Below the pieces are notes generated by a model that saw only the letters and a program-made list of their open reading frames with translations, was not told where the DNA came from and made no database searches. A stretch of 64,000 nucleotides of DNA from Protula sp. h YS-2021 (Eukaryota; Annelida; Polychaeta; Sabellida; Serpulidae). Positions within the stretch are counted from its first letter, which is position 1. The number at the start of each line of letters is the position of its first letter. Shown here in pieces: positions 22,061 to 51,468 of this stretch. Location of the stretch: assembly GCA_949752745.1 (NCBI GenBank), contig OX457030.1, positions 72,496,686 to 72,560,685 on the forward strand, in the 5' to 3' direction. The translations under genes were made by a program, and so were the position numbers.

Positions 22061-22576
22061 AACTGCCGCTTGCGGATAAGTGCTGGAAGTGGATAACAAA
22101 CACTCATTTTAATTTAATTTAGTGAAACTTAGTATTAGCGCTGAATGGAATATATAGGATATGTCGTTCTCTGTCATAGTCACTTGTAAATAGTCAGCGG
22201 TTACACTGTATTTATTATTATTCTTCTTTGCACTCATTTGACACCAAAGAACTCCAATTCGTCAGAGATACATGCGTGAAGTGAATAGCACACTCCTATG
22301 ACGTAAGAGTGATCATTTATATTTGCAAGTTTTTCTGCTGTCAAATATAAAGTACCATTATTGTCTTAATTTTTTCATACATTCATTAAGTTTCATACAT
22401 ACATTCATTAAGTTTGAACATCTCTCAGCTCTTACTTGCTTTATTATACATTTTTAAGGGTGTCGAAAACCTACTTAAATTAAAATTACAATGGCACAAT
22501 AGAATAGCAATTAGTTAAGTGTGTTATGTAGAGTAATACATACAGGCAAATGTGAGAAAAGTTAAAAAGTGTTATC

Positions 22577-38882
<16,306 letters not shown>

Positions 38883-41800
38883 AGACAGCAGCACATATTT
38901 TTTTCCGCTTGCATAAATATTATTTCAATAAATTCAAGTTTCGCACAAAATGTATTAATCGAAGGTTGAATTTAAATTGTGAGGAATGTTACAAAACACG
39001 GTAAAAAAACTGCATTTCATTTTGTGATAATACATAAGAAACATTCTTTTAAAATGCAAAATAAATTATTAACCTCTTTGAAAAGATAAGGCAAAATAAA
39101 CATTTTTTATAAGTTAGATGGTGTAACTTAAAGATATAAATAAAGAATGACTTTCCAATGAACATAACACTCTGTATTAAATTATCAGTTCTTTACTTTC
39201 CATTGGCAGAAAAATTTCCTCGAGCACAATTAAAAAGAAGACATGATTATGACTGTTAAAGACCTGAATGAATGAAAAAAATAATATGAGCTTTGGCGAC
39301 ATATGGTACCACAAAATAATACAGCAACAGCCAGAAACCCAATCTACTCTGTGTAATTAGTGTCTTGCTGGGATGACGTTTGGGGGCATATGCAAGCAGA
39401 TAAATGACAGACTGCTGCCAGTAATGGCACTTAGTACGCTAAAGTAGCGCGTGTATTGCCACTGTTTAAAAAAGAGGCCTTCCTCACCACGTTCGTGTCA
39501 GAGAATTTTCGAGTTATCGAATTTGCTATAAGACATACAGAGGAAAAAATCGTGACCGAGCAAAAGTATTCGACCTACTTATTTCGAATGATGGAATAAC
39601 GAGATATGGAATATCCAATATATATATCTTTTACTTAGGCATTATCGAGACCGAATGTTCTTTAAAATAGGCATTATCGGGACCGCGAAATTATCTGGAA
39701 ATTAAAAAAAAAAGCTTTGGAATTCTTAACAATTTGCAAACATTCTAAAGATGCCGGTAGTTGAGCTAAATCGCACATTTTTAAGGTACAAGAAATATTT
39801 ATGTTCCTGTTTATGGGCATACTGAGCAATATCTCACATTTTTCAAAGCTTTTATTGACCTAACACGTCACTTGTGACTCCATTTGTAATAAAAATACGG
39901 GACGCTTGATCATGTAACAGTTAGTTTTGTTAACTATGTCACGGTCAAATTTGTGAAAAACGTTTGTTAATTTTTAATTACAGTCTACGAGGGAGGCTGT
40001 TGGGTGATGTTAAACAAGCTGGTCAAGAGGAAAAAGAAACAATCGATTAGAGTCTTGAGTTCCATTGTCCTTTTCAAACAGAAATTGAAGTCGGACTGAA
40101 GTCGAAATCCCAATGTGAATCTGACCTGAAAAATCGATGGCATTTTCATTTTATATACAACCAAAATCGGACTCCATTCTCACGTGAAAGAACGACTTCA
40201 GTTCCATTTCATAAACAAATAAAACCAATACGTCAAAAACGTTGGGTTACGACGTCAACCCGACGTTATTCTGACGTCAAAATGCTTGCTAAAAATCAGC
40301 AATGTTGTGCATTTATGGGTATAAAAAATATGATAGTTTAGTTAGTGCTATCAGGTAAAAATGACAGATGTCTATTTAGAGAGCTAAAGCATGTTTCAAG
40401 CATAAATGCATTGTAAATATATCCATTTAAGTGTTTTTAACGTTGAAATAATAGTTGTAGTGTGATTAATTTAAATGATTCTTAAACCAGACTTGTCCAT
40501 GTAGCTTCTTGAAGTTAAACATACATCTGTAACAAAATGTAGCAAAAAAACTTGTATATAAAACTATCAATATATAATGCTAACAATGGCATTCTAAATC
40601 CAGTTCCTTATTCACCAGTTCCAAAAGCCGTGTTTCCGTTATCCTATCAATGTTGGCATTATAAGCAACTTCATATATTACAACAGCCGTATCAGCAAAC
40701 TCCAGCTTTCCTAGAGTTCATTGCTTTTTCTCTAAAAATCCAGCCCGACTTAATAAAGAGACGGGCTCGTACTTGGCGAGTAAGAGGTGACGTGTAGTTC
40801 ATGTTGGGGTTTTAATGTTAAGTGTGTGAAAGCAGACTGCTTTACAAGAAACATCTCACTTAAAAGAAGGATGCTTCAGACTCAGTGAATTATATCACTA
40901 TTCTATATTTTGTTCTTTTTAGAGGTGGAGTGGGGTGGGTCTGAAAGGAGTCTTCATTTAAGGTAAGTCGTAACAACACTGTGACATCCTTGATAACGTA
41001 GCTGATACATTTACTCACACAACATGTTAACATATGTGACTCAAAACGTAAATACATGACGTTCTGATGTTGGAAAGGCGTAAACAGTCACAGCAGATTA
41101 CTATCAGTAAACCAAATAAGTTGTCATCGTTAGCGATTGTTTTAATTTCTACTTCTGAGAAAACAAAACTTAAAGAATATGAACGACCACATGATTGTTT
41201 GGTTTTATTTTTCTCCTGGCAAAACATTACTCAATGTATATTTGAAAACAAGCCTCCTTAGTAGTTGGTATGCGTTTTCATACTTAACGTCTTTTTTATG
41301 GCCGTAAAAATGACAAATAACAAGTATAACAATATAAATATATAAAAAAATATCATAAACTTTTACTTCTTTCTTAACGTTGCTGGCAACTAGGTTGATG
41401 AAAGAGCTTGCAGGTGCATTAGAAATGCCTACAATTCTGGCAAAATCAGATTCTTTTATACACAAAAACAGCCATAACATCCTCATGCTCTTATTCACAC
41501 TGGTCTCATTTGGATGAGTAGTGACCACATCTATAAATACAGTTATACATTCACACAAATGTATCTAAAGTGCAATTTTATATAGAAACAGATCAACATT
41601 TGTAAATAATAGTAAGTATTTGTTGAAGCAAATACCATAGGAACTATAGTTGCAATGGTGTAATGACACAAAATATTTACTTTAGACTTGCAGAGATTTT
41701 GCGTCCACACAAAAGTTCACTTCTTTTTCTCCTTTTTATAAGCAACCAAACCCGTTTATTACCTCCTACCATTTTAAATAGCGCTTAATATGTATCATTA

Positions 41801-42711
41801 AATGCATGATAACTAAATAAATGGCAGAAACCACACCAGCCATCCTCCAAGTATTGAACCGACTAAATAATCAAAAGCCATGTTTTCCACATTAAGTCGG
41901 CGACAAAATCGCTTAACTCATTATAATCAAATTAAATGACAAAAGGAGCTGTTTTATTATTATCACTTCTCTCTAATCGAGCAAAAAATGTAATATTTAT
42001 CATGGCATAAATATCAACCTAAATATCTAACTAAAATCGACTACAACTGCCATTTCCATGTTTAATTGAAATCATTACGTTATTTTGAATCATTAAAAAT
42101 TCATTTGTGCGGTGTTAAGCTATGCCTTATCAGTGAGCAAACTGAGACCCCATTTTGTTGTCACTGTGTTGTAGTTATTATTAGCACATAGTAGAAGCAT
42201 GACCTTGGTCAAATTGTGCAAAGCTAAGCCTCAATACCTGGTTGTATAATGGTATGCGTAGTGTGAAAGGGGATTCAGCTTAAGAAAACAGGTCTGAAGG
42301 CGGAAGAATCAATAGTAGTTTTAATTGTCTAAGTATCTAGCATTACACAGGGCAGTTTACATAAAACTAGTAAAGATTAATGTACCGTGGATGATACGGT
42401 GTACTAGTTATTATAAACAATTATAGAGTACCGTTCGCATATATTCCTTATTAAAAGTATTTCATTTCGCATATAGTATATGGGAAATTCTTATAATACT
42501 GATTAAAGGCTACCATTAAAATTGTAGCGGTATTATACACGTGATGCAAGGAACTCCTCATTTGCGATTAAAATAAATGGATTATATTATGCAACTATGA
42601 ACGGTTAGGTTAATTTCATTGTTTGAATAACAAATAAATATCACTCAGCGTAAAAATCCAAAATTTGAATTTAAAGTTCAAGAAACGCCTGTAGAGATAA
42701 ACAGCTGGAAA
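38883..42711. other. Intergenic stretch between P4HA and the second cGLR
   Basis: It contains the P4HA 3' end, AT-rich sequence, and a 30-bp near-palindrome at 40238-40267. Two open stretches (40552-40797 plus; 41205-41558 minus, with one hydrophobic segment) have no family I recognise and no supporting signals. The ~100 bp before 42712 should hold the 5' leader of the next gene. The start context AAAATGG there is good for translation. Confidence 0.55.
40238..40267. other. 30-bp near-palindrome
   Basis: AACGTTGGGTT and AACCCGACGTT are near-perfect reverse complements around ACGACGTC. GACGTC words recur just after (40272). It may be an end of a small DNA transposon whose partner I did not find. 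Confidence 0.45.
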
Positions 42712-44931
42712 ATGGTTGACAAAGACGTTGCCTCGGATAGTGTCCTCACAGATAATTTCACAGCACTGAGCCTTGATGATAACGCTCAGACATCAGATAA
42801 GAGTTTGGTACATTTCATTCAATCCACAACCAATGTATCATTTGATATTTCAAGCTCATTAGAACGTTATCGTACCAAGTCTAGTGAATGGCACAAGAGC
42901 ATGGACCAGTTCACTCAAGCGCTGGACCGTAAAGTAACCCTGGGAATCTACGATCCTAACTATGAACCAATAGTGAGTGGAGTAGAAGCGATTGTGACGA
43001 GGCTTTGTGAAAACCTAGCAGCTGCAGATGACAGGTTCTCCCAGGTAAGCTCCGTCACATAACTGTACCCCATTTAACTTTCTTGCACGAAACTATCAAT
43101 CATGTCACTGCCTCTCAGGTAACTGTCTCCTAGTTAACTGTTTCTCAGGGAGCTTTACCAGATCACTGTTTCTCCAAGAGTTGACTGCTAGGTAGCTGTT
43201 TCTCACGTCTTCCAGGCAGCTATCTCAAATATTACTATTTCACAGGCATCTGAATCCCAGATATCTATCTCGAAGGTAATTGTCCCATAGGTAATTTTCA
43301 CTCATGTAACTGTTTCTCAGTTAACTGACTTCCAATTATCTGTCTGACAGATAACTCAGTCTCAGGTATCCGTCTCTCAGATTAATCTCTTCCAGTCTCT
43401 TGGATAACTATCTCATAAGTAATTGTTTCGCAAGTATCTCTCTCTCAGAGAATCAGATAAATCTCTCCCAGTGACTGTCCTTTAAGCAGCAGCCTCACCG
43501 ATAGCTGAATCATCAATAATTACTTTCAAAAAAGTCGTTGAATTAGTTTTTACTTAAAAATAGTTTCCCAGGCAACTGTTTCCGAGAAAAATTTCTCTTC
43601 TTGCATTTGTTTCTCTTGCAGCAGTTTTCCAGTTAATAGCTTCCTGCGAAACTCTCCAAGGTCATTGAATAATTATAGCACAGGAATTATCAGCCTTTCT
43701 CATTTAAGCATCTCACGAAACAATTGGAACCCTATGTAGCTAGTGTACCTTAATATAATAGCTGCAAGCCCCATGTTTTGTTGTTATTTTACTGCATATT
43801 CAGTCAGTTTACTCTAAATTTAAGATAGCAGTGCGCTACCTGGAAACGTTTAAAACCATGTTTTTAATCATACACCGCTTGTTTCTCTAGGTCCAATGGA
43901 AACGGAATGGAAGTCTTTATTCTGGTTTCAAAGTGGGTCTTCCTTATGAGGCCGATTTTCTATTGCAAATACCTGAGCCCGAAAGAATGTATGTTGGCAT
44001 ATATAAAAGTGATTTCCAGCGTTTAGTGTTTGCAATATGGGAAACAGGTGTCTTAATAGACGATCCTAATCAATGGAAAATGCATGGCGTTGAGCTCCAT
44101 AAAGCTGGTGTATGCTTTATAATGGAATATAAAACCCCCGACCAGCACGATAATCCAATTGGTCTTACAATAGACCTGGTACCGTGCTATAAGTTGACAG
44201 AAGAAAAGGCGATTCGAGTTGTAAAATTAACCGACAAGGCAGAAAAGTACTTACAAGACACAGAAATGGAGTACCTGCGTTCTACTAGTATCTATAGACT
44301 TTTTGACAAAATCGATTACGATACAGGGCTCATAGAGTATAGAATACTCCAAAATCTAGATGAGGAAACAAAACGTGGGTACAGACTGGCTAAGTACTTG
44401 CTGCAACAGTATACCGGAGAGCCCAATGTGAAACCAGTTGGTACATTAGACACTACCGAGTGTATCAAGTTATATGGCTACAAACCACGGACAAGAAGTT
44501 ACTGGCTACGCCTCTGCTTTTTACACTTACTGTTGAGTACTCAGGGTACTGAAGAAGCAAAGATACTGAAAGGAGGTGTACTCATGCTGTGTTTATTAGA
44601 AATGATGTTCTATGCTTGTACTCTTCCGAACATCAACATCTTTATGGATCCGATTCAAACCAAAGCGCTTGTTTTTGACATGAAAACAGATGACCTTAAC
44701 GAGCGATTGAACAGGGCTGGCGTTTTGAAAAGATTAATAGAACCTTTCATGGACGACACTTGTTCGATTGACGCCACAAGTTTTCCTCTAATGAACAATA
44801 CGCGAGACTTTGCTAGCGGAAAACAAGAGGAGAAGATTACAGGAAATAAACCACTGACGAGCTATGATCTGTGGCATGTCGAGACAATACGACTTCAACA
44901 AATGGAAGGCGATTGGGTTGGAGATCTGTGA
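42712..44931 (+). CDS. cGAS-like receptor (cGLR/Mab-21 nucleotidyltransferase), two exons
   Basis: Exons 42712-43044 and 43891-44931 join in phase 0 (CAG|GTAAGC ... CTCTAG|GTC) to give 457 residues, a normal cGLR length. Exon 1 encodes an N-terminal segment of about 110 residues that leads into the nucleotidyltransferase core. Exon 2 opens with the active site: G118-S119, E131-x-D133 (PYEADFLL) and D206 (TIDLVP). Family landmarks RGYRLAK (273-279) and SYWLRL (314-319) follow. The full metal-binding set suggests an active enzyme making a nucleotide signal, by analogy with cGAS and insect cGLRs; ligand and product are unknown. No ankyrin or other extra domain is seen. It is on the same strand as P4HA and the ankyrin-cGLR. 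AATAAA at 45373 is a likely poly(A) signal. Confidence 0.9.
43050..43660. repeat. ~20-bp repeat filling the cGLR intron
   Basis: Units such as TCTCAGGTAACTGT and TCCCAGTTAACTGTTTCTCA recur some 25 times with divergence. Many copies join an acceptor-like TCTCAG to a donor-like GTAACT, so the intron is full of splice-site look-alikes. The genuine donor (CAGGTAAGC at 43042) resembles a repeat unit. Confidence 0.75.
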
Positions 44932-46398
44932 TGGTAGCTGCTATCACACTGGAAGGAGGAAAACATTGATCGTTAAAAATTTCGTCGTTCGCATTTTCAT
45001 ACAATGGACTCTTCAAACACATTAATTTACAAATTCTAGTTATTCGGACGTTTTATAACACAGTTGTGAGAAGGAAACCGAAAATGGTGTTATCGGCCTT
45101 TCCTTAGTTGCAGTTATGATCCCCGGTTTTACGTACAATTTAATCACAGGAGCGGTACATTATGAAGAGTTGTGGAATGTGCTTTACCTTTTAAGCACAC
45201 CTAATGTTATGAAATGCCAGGGAGTGAATGGTGCGAAAACAGACTCAGTGCTTTCTAAACTAAATTATAGCCTAACACGATTTGAGGCTATCCACAGATA
45301 TACCTTGCTCTGTCATCATCTCGAAATTCTTGTAAAGAATGCAGTGTAATTCTCAGTAATTCATTGACTATAAATAAATTTATCAATGCGAGAACAACAA
45401 TCTTTATTTATATTGTTCTCCTTAAATTAAGAAAGTTACTTATTGCCTGATATGGAATATAACACCACAGTTTTGTGAATGTGCAGATCAGATATCAATC
45501 GGTTCCAACGAGGGATATAAGCTGGTTGCTGCCATAGACTTCGGTACACAACTTTCAGCGGCTAAGCATATTCATTTAAAGGTTCCGAGACAAACAAAAC
45601 CGTCAGCACTTACTGTGAGGAAAAGTCAGCATTCGTTATTTGTATATCCTTTACAGGGCATTCTTCTTGAGTCTTTTTACCTAAGGCCTTAAATAAAGTC
45701 AATATTCTGAAATCGATCTTAATTCCAGAATTTAAACGCACAAATACTTGATATATTAGATATAATTTGTCAGATTTGATTTTTCTGATTTCGGTGAATA
45801 GTTTGTAAATAGCGCATTTCTACTTTACAGTCACAAAAAATTAAACAGTTGTGCTTCTGAAAGGGTTAAAAAGAACATCCGGCAGATTAAACACACACTC
45901 TATACACACTTCAAGATTATAATTTATAAAAACAAGATTGTCAAGTGAAGCATAATGTACAGGTTTTTGTTCACAACGGAACCATAAAAATTGATTGACT
46001 ATTTGTTCAAATGAGTTAGAATGGGTTAGGTTAATCTCTTTGAAATAAATTAACTTTACATGAAGTTATAGAAAATATATTTTTAATTTCTCCTTACTTT
46101 CGAACTAGTGTTTTCTTTTTACGGGAACCCTGCTCGATGTATGAATGTTTTGCAGTGTAAAATCAAATACAATTGATAAAAAAGAAAAGGGCTGTATTGT
46201 CTCGATTGCCAAAAGACGCTAGGTATTAAAGTATTTATCCACACGTTTCGCCACATCAAAGACCGTTTAATGAATCATCTATTAGAAGAATTGGTTACTT
46301 ATATTCAAGTTTATGCAACATAAATTATTCAAGTTTATGCAACATATATTCACATAAGGATCATGGAGACTGAGTGGTGTAACTGAATCAAACACAAG
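44932..46398. other. 3' UTR of the cGLR gene and intergenic sequence
   Basis: The 3' UTR probably ends near the AATAAA at 45373. A 77-codon open stretch at 45116-45349 lies inside it and is unrecognised. 45400-46398 is AT-rich without a recognisable gene. A short direct repeat of TTCAAGTTTATGCAACATA lies at 46301-46347. Confidence 0.55.
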
Positions 46399-46878
46399 TG
46401 TGACGGACGGGAAATAAAAGACCATTGCTGTTCTTTAACTAGTTTATTTCCTGTCCTGCCTCGCAATGTGGACTGCAATAAACAATAACAAATATTTGAA
46501 CACACTGCCACAAAATTAATGCCAAAATACCGATAATTAACAGATAAATTGAGCCAATATTTAATATAAATTACTCATGAAATATTTCTGGCATAAAAAC
46601 ATTTCATTTATTATAGCTAATTATAATCAAGCTCTTACCAATTGTGGCGGACTTTAAACTTCAGGCTAAACCCATCTGTCCAGTATGACTGACTTTAACA
46701 GACTGACCAAACACGTGAAGAAATAACAACGAATTTGAGACGATATGGTCCGTTGATCAGAACACGTGTCACGGACCAATCACAGGGGATCACCTGACTT
46801 TTAACACGTGTTTCAAATTTAGGGACATATAAAGGTTAAGTGTACCATCTCAAAAAAACTAACACCAAGTCCGCTACA
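46399..46878 (-). mobile_element. BEL 3' LTR (480 bp)
   Basis: It runs from TGTGACGGACGG to GTCCGCTACA (TG...CA on the minus strand). Immediately inside, the minus strand reads TTTGGGGAGCCA before TGTAGCGG, a plausible polypurine tract, which makes this the 3' LTR of the element to its right. Its middle 166 bp, absent from the LTR at 5304, contains three CACGTG E-boxes (46712, 46763, 46805). Confidence 0.9.
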
Positions 46879-47087
46879 TGGCTCCCCAAATTACGCAGTA
46901 ATTTGACGAATGAACCTTGCACGTTACACAACTTCAGATTAATACACATGAAACGAGTCTACAAACTCTCTACTGCACAATCACTGTCAGAACTTTAATG
47001 TGTCAAATTTCTAGTGAAAACATCAAAATATATATTGGCATGTTTAAGCATTCAATACATTTAATAACGAACTCTTCGGCGGGGAAT

Positions 47088-49868
47088 CTACCCCATGTTC
47101 TCCACAAGAAGAACTAGCTTCGTCACTGGTCTAACAAGATACTTGACCTTACCAAACCGTTTACCTGTACTATCTAGATTCCTGTCACCGACTGCAAGTG
47201 TGACACTTCTCAAAAAGCCATCAGATGACGTGTTAACCTCATGGACCTTCCCTAAAGACCATAAATTCCTTGGTACACAATCGTCTCGAATTAAGACTAC
47301 GTCTCCAACAACGAAATTTCGCCGCTTGCGTGTCCACTTTGATCTACTTTTCAAATAGTGGACATACTCCTGTTTCCAACGAGACCAAAACTGATCAACG
47401 AGGTATTGTACCCTCCTCCAGCGCTTTACCGAATAGACATCGTCACGTTGGAATACTTCTGTCATGAAGGTATGAAGGTATGAAGTGACTCATCATCCAA
47501 GTGAGAACCGTGTTGGTGCATAAGGGAGGCTAAAACACTTCGAACAGAACGAATGAGGCGCTCCCATGCTCCAGACATGTGGGAGGATGCAGGTGGATTC
47601 GTCTGAAATTCGAATATGCAGTTATTCTCCAACAGGAAGTGTCTAACTGAGGGCTCTTGGATGTTCTTGAACTGTTCCTTCAACTCTTTGGCAGCCCCAA
47701 CAAAATTGGTGCCTTGGTCACATCTGAAGAGTGAGATAGGTCCGCGAATCGCTATAAATCATCGGAGTGCATTAATAAACGAGCTAGTTGTAAGCGAGTT
47801 GACCACTTCAATATGTACAGCACGCGACGAAAGACATGTAAATATGCAACCCCATCGCTTAACCTCTCTTCGCCCCGACTTCACCGTAAAAGGGCCATAC
47901 AAGTCCACACCACAGTGGGTGAAGGGTGCACTAGGTTGCACACGGTCTGCAGGCAAATCAGCCATCTTCTGATGGGCAGCTTCTGCTCTCAGCCTCCTGC
48001 AGATCACGCAATGATAGATAAACCGAGCAACCAAACCACGGCAACCAACTATCCAAAATCCCTTAGATCGCACGGCATTTAAAGTCATGCCTTTCCCTTG
48101 ATGCAATACTGAATCATGGCAGTAGCCAATGATCAGTTTCGCAATATGACTAGACTTCGGCACCACAACAGGGTGTATAGTCGACACAGGAAGGGTTGAC
48201 TTCCTCAGACGTCCTCCGACTTTCAGCAAACAATCCTCTAGAAAACAGTCCAAAGCATTTAATGGACTCGACAACTTCACTGGCTCTAACTTTGAGATAG
48301 CTTTGATCTCATCTTGAAAGAACGAGCTCTGAGTTAACTGCAATATTTTATGCTCTGCCAATTGTAAGGTTTGAAGATTTACTGAATCGTAGACTGAGAC
48401 GGCACTTCTGGTTGCCCTTCGCTTTTTCTGACTTATGGCGTCTCTCCACAGCAGAATCAAAGCCACTACTCTTTTTAGTCTGCGCCAGCTTGGTATGTGA
48501 GAGAACCGTTCGAGCTCAAATTCCTTTGAAGTTGTGAAGAATGACTGTACCTCCTTGACTTCCGGATCGTCGTTACTCATCTCTTTGTTTGCACCAAAAG
48601 ATAGCAAACCCGGTTGCCAAAGAAAGTCTGGTCCTAAAAACCATCTGTCTGCAATGTTGATTGTACCAGGGATAAAATGCCATTGATCCGTATTGGTCTG
48701 CGAACGTATAAAACCAACTCTGTTGGAGACGCACACATCAAATCGTTTGGAGGTATTGCCTATGTATCCCAGTAAAACTTGGGTGTCCGTCCAAAACACA
48801 TGCCTGATATCCTGATATTCAAGCTCCCTTTCAATCGTTTTTGCCATTTTAACAGCTAGCACTGCTGCCGTTAGCTCCAGGCTGGGAACAGTCACAGGCT
48901 TAATCGGAGCAACTCTTGATTTCCCCATAGCCAGAGAAACATGCGGACTTCCACTGCTGTCAACAAGACGTAGATAACTGCAGCACCCATATCCTACCAC
49001 AGAGGCATCGCAAAAATGATGTAGTTGCACCTCAGCTATGTGGAAACTCTGTGGGCGAAAACAACGAGGTACTGTTACTTCTTCAAGGTCCGCAAAACTA
49101 TCTAACCACTGTCCCCATTGGTACTTGAGATCTTCAGGGATTTCCTCATCCAATCTTGCTCCGGCAATACACAGGTTCTGAAGGATTCGTTTCCCAATCA
49201 AAGAGTAGGGTGCTATAAAACCTATGGGATCATAGAGTGCGGCTACTACAGATAATAATCCTCTTCGAGTCAAAGGGCTCGACTCGACTCGAAACTTAAG
49301 CGCGTCCAGCTGGATATTCCACTGGACACCCAATGTACGCTCTAGAGGCGAATTGTCAAACCGCAGGTCATCATTAGCTTGATTTGACCTTCTCTCCGTT
49401 GTAATAGAATCCAGGACCTCTGCGGAATTTGACACGAATTTATGCAGCGTCAAACTTGCCTCCCCGCACATGTTTGACGTTTTGCGAATAAGTTCAATCG
49501 CCTGCTTGGGTTCAGTAACGCTTTTAATACCATCATCTACATAGAAATTGTGTCGCAAGAAATTACTTGCTGCTGAGCCGTACTTATGCTCGAAGTCATC
49601 TGCTACTTGCTTTAGGCCGAAGTTGCTACATGAAGGTGAGGAGCTAAGTCCGAACGTATGCACACCCATTGCATACACACATGGCTCCTTTGATGTATCG
49701 CCACAAGGCCACCAAAGGAAACACATGTAGAAACGGTCCTTTTCTGGTACTTTAAATTGATAAAACATTTTTTGAATGTCACATCCAAACGCTACCGTTT
49801 CCTGTCGAAACCTCAACAGTACGCCGAGAAGCGTGTTTGTTAGGTTTGGACCTTGCAGCAAGAGATCA
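47088..49868 (-). pseudogene. BEL pol: reverse transcriptase, RNase H and integrase (broken)
   Basis: An open frame of 700 codons (49861 to 47759) holds RT with the YVDD catalytic motif (49532-49543), a BEL-type RNase H region (HVFWTDTQVLLGYI) and the integrase zinc-binding and N-terminal core (CGVDLYGPF). It ends at an in-frame TGA (47759-47761) where the isolated fragment has an Arg codon. Two further open pieces (47683-47462 and 47465-47088) hold the rest of the integrase but are out of frame. They lack about 130 bp of core present in the isolated fragment and carry an 8-bp duplication at the joint. At the upstream end a frameshift near 49880 separates it from the RT N-terminus. Not functional as written. 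Confidence 0.9.
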
Positions 49869-49869
49869 T

Positions 49870-51468
49870 TTAGGGATACTCCTTTAAACTGCAGTCAAAC
49901 ACAACCCTCAACTTGTTGGCAGTATGAACCCCATGGTGGGGAAGATACCAGACTACTTTATCCAGATCAGAAGGTGGAACAAGAGTTGCGTAATTCTTAT
50001 CGAGCATTTCAGTCATGAACTCTGTGTACTTTTGTTTGAGTTCTGGTTGACGATCAAACCGACGCTTAAGACATCCGAGCCTTTCCTCTGCTACCCGACG
50101 ATTGTTAGGTAAATTGGGTTCTGCACGAAACGGGAGAGGCATAACGTAGTGATTACCCGAGTCTCTAAAGATGTTTGATTTCATCAACTCCAAAAACCGT
50201 GCATCTTCTTGTGACAGTCCGACGCCTTCTGAGACGTCCTTAAAATCGGACTCAAGGACTTCTAAAATGTCGCGAGGTGGCGCGACCACCGAAGCACAGG
50301 TGCGAAAGGCAATTTGATTGACCTTATCCCTGCCTACATCGTAGGCCATAACTCTGTGACTGAAACCATGACTGTTTGGAGAACCACAGTCAACCATGTC
50401 AACTCTCCCCCAGCCCAAATCTGTTCGTTGGGCAAAGGGTCCGTGTTTGGCTGTAATGACTTCTCTTGGGATGAGCGCTCGGCTACAAGTGTATCCTATA
50501 AGCAGGCCTATTTCCGCGGAATCAGATACTGGCATAAGTTTGGACTGCATCTTCGTCAAATGAGGCCACTTCTCGCACATTGTCGCCGTTGGTATATGTG
50601 ACCTGTTTGTGGGCATAATCGGCCTTGAATACAGGTCAGGCAAGCGAATTTTCTTCTGCGAGTTAAATCCTCTCACCAAAAATCCACCGACTCGTTTGGA
50701 TTGAACGCGTTTATCTTCGGCAAACATAGTAGATAAGGAAAGCTCAACATCAAGCCCATCAACACCTAGTTTCTTTCTGGTGTCCTCAAGAATAAAGGAT
50801 GTGTCTGATTGGGTGTCTAAAAGGGCATAGACCAGACGTTCCTTGTTGGGCTGTGATGTATGTGAGAGATAAACTGGGACATTCATCGAGCTCAAGCAAT
50901 TGTCGCCTTTGCAGGTGGCGTTTGAGTATGATTGAGCTAATGTCCTTTCATTGGAGTCACCAATTTCAGACTGAGACGGTAAAAACTCTTGAGCAGTGGG
51001 GCACAAGTTAGAAGCTTCAGTACTCAACACTGAGGTACCTTTACGAGCCTCTTGGTAGGCAACTACACAGTCATGCAAACAAGTTGGGTGATTCTTGCTG
51101 CAAGTCGAGCACTTTGACTTCGTGTTGCATTTCTTAAAAATGTGTTCCGGAGAAAGACAGCCTCTACTTAGTTTGTGCTTCAAAACAAGGACGTCCTTTT
51201 CCTTTACAGACAGCTTGTCAAACTTGAAGCATTTCCCTATCGTATTTTTGAGCAAGTTTTGAGCAATAAAGTTTTGAGCAATAAATACACGTGATTTTAT
51301 CACTCTTTGTTGCGTTAGAAGTAGATTTCCTCGGCCCACTATGAATAATTGAAGGACTTGCCTTAGAGCTACTGTCTTTCGGCTTTGAGCTATCACCAGA
51401 ATGCAAGTTCGTGAACGGTTCGTTCGCGATTTCGGCTTCTTTGAGGAGAAAGTCAACAAACATTCCAA
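49870..51468 (-). pseudogene. BEL gag C-terminus, protease and RT N-terminus (frameshifted)
   Basis: The open frame carries a Cys/His zinc-knuckle region (CLSPEHIFKKC followed by CSTCSKNHPTC), a retroviral-type aspartic protease motif (ALLDTQSDTSFI) and the start of RT (RVVFDCS). It stops at 49870 because one frame slips next to the RT part beginning at 49861. About the first 70 residues (51468 to ~51250) are out of the gag frame: the true gag frame is the overlapping 51553-51218 piece. A 15-bp tandem duplication (TTTATTGCTCAAAAC) sits at this slip. Confidence 0.85.

Noticed and set aside
41205..41558. 117-codon minus ORF with a hydrophobic segment
   Set aside because: No recognisable family, no splice or promoter support, and AT-rich composition like its surroundings.
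45116..45349. 77-codon ORF after the cGLR gene
   Set aside because: It lies inside the probable 3' UTR before the AATAAA at 45373 and has no recognisable domain.
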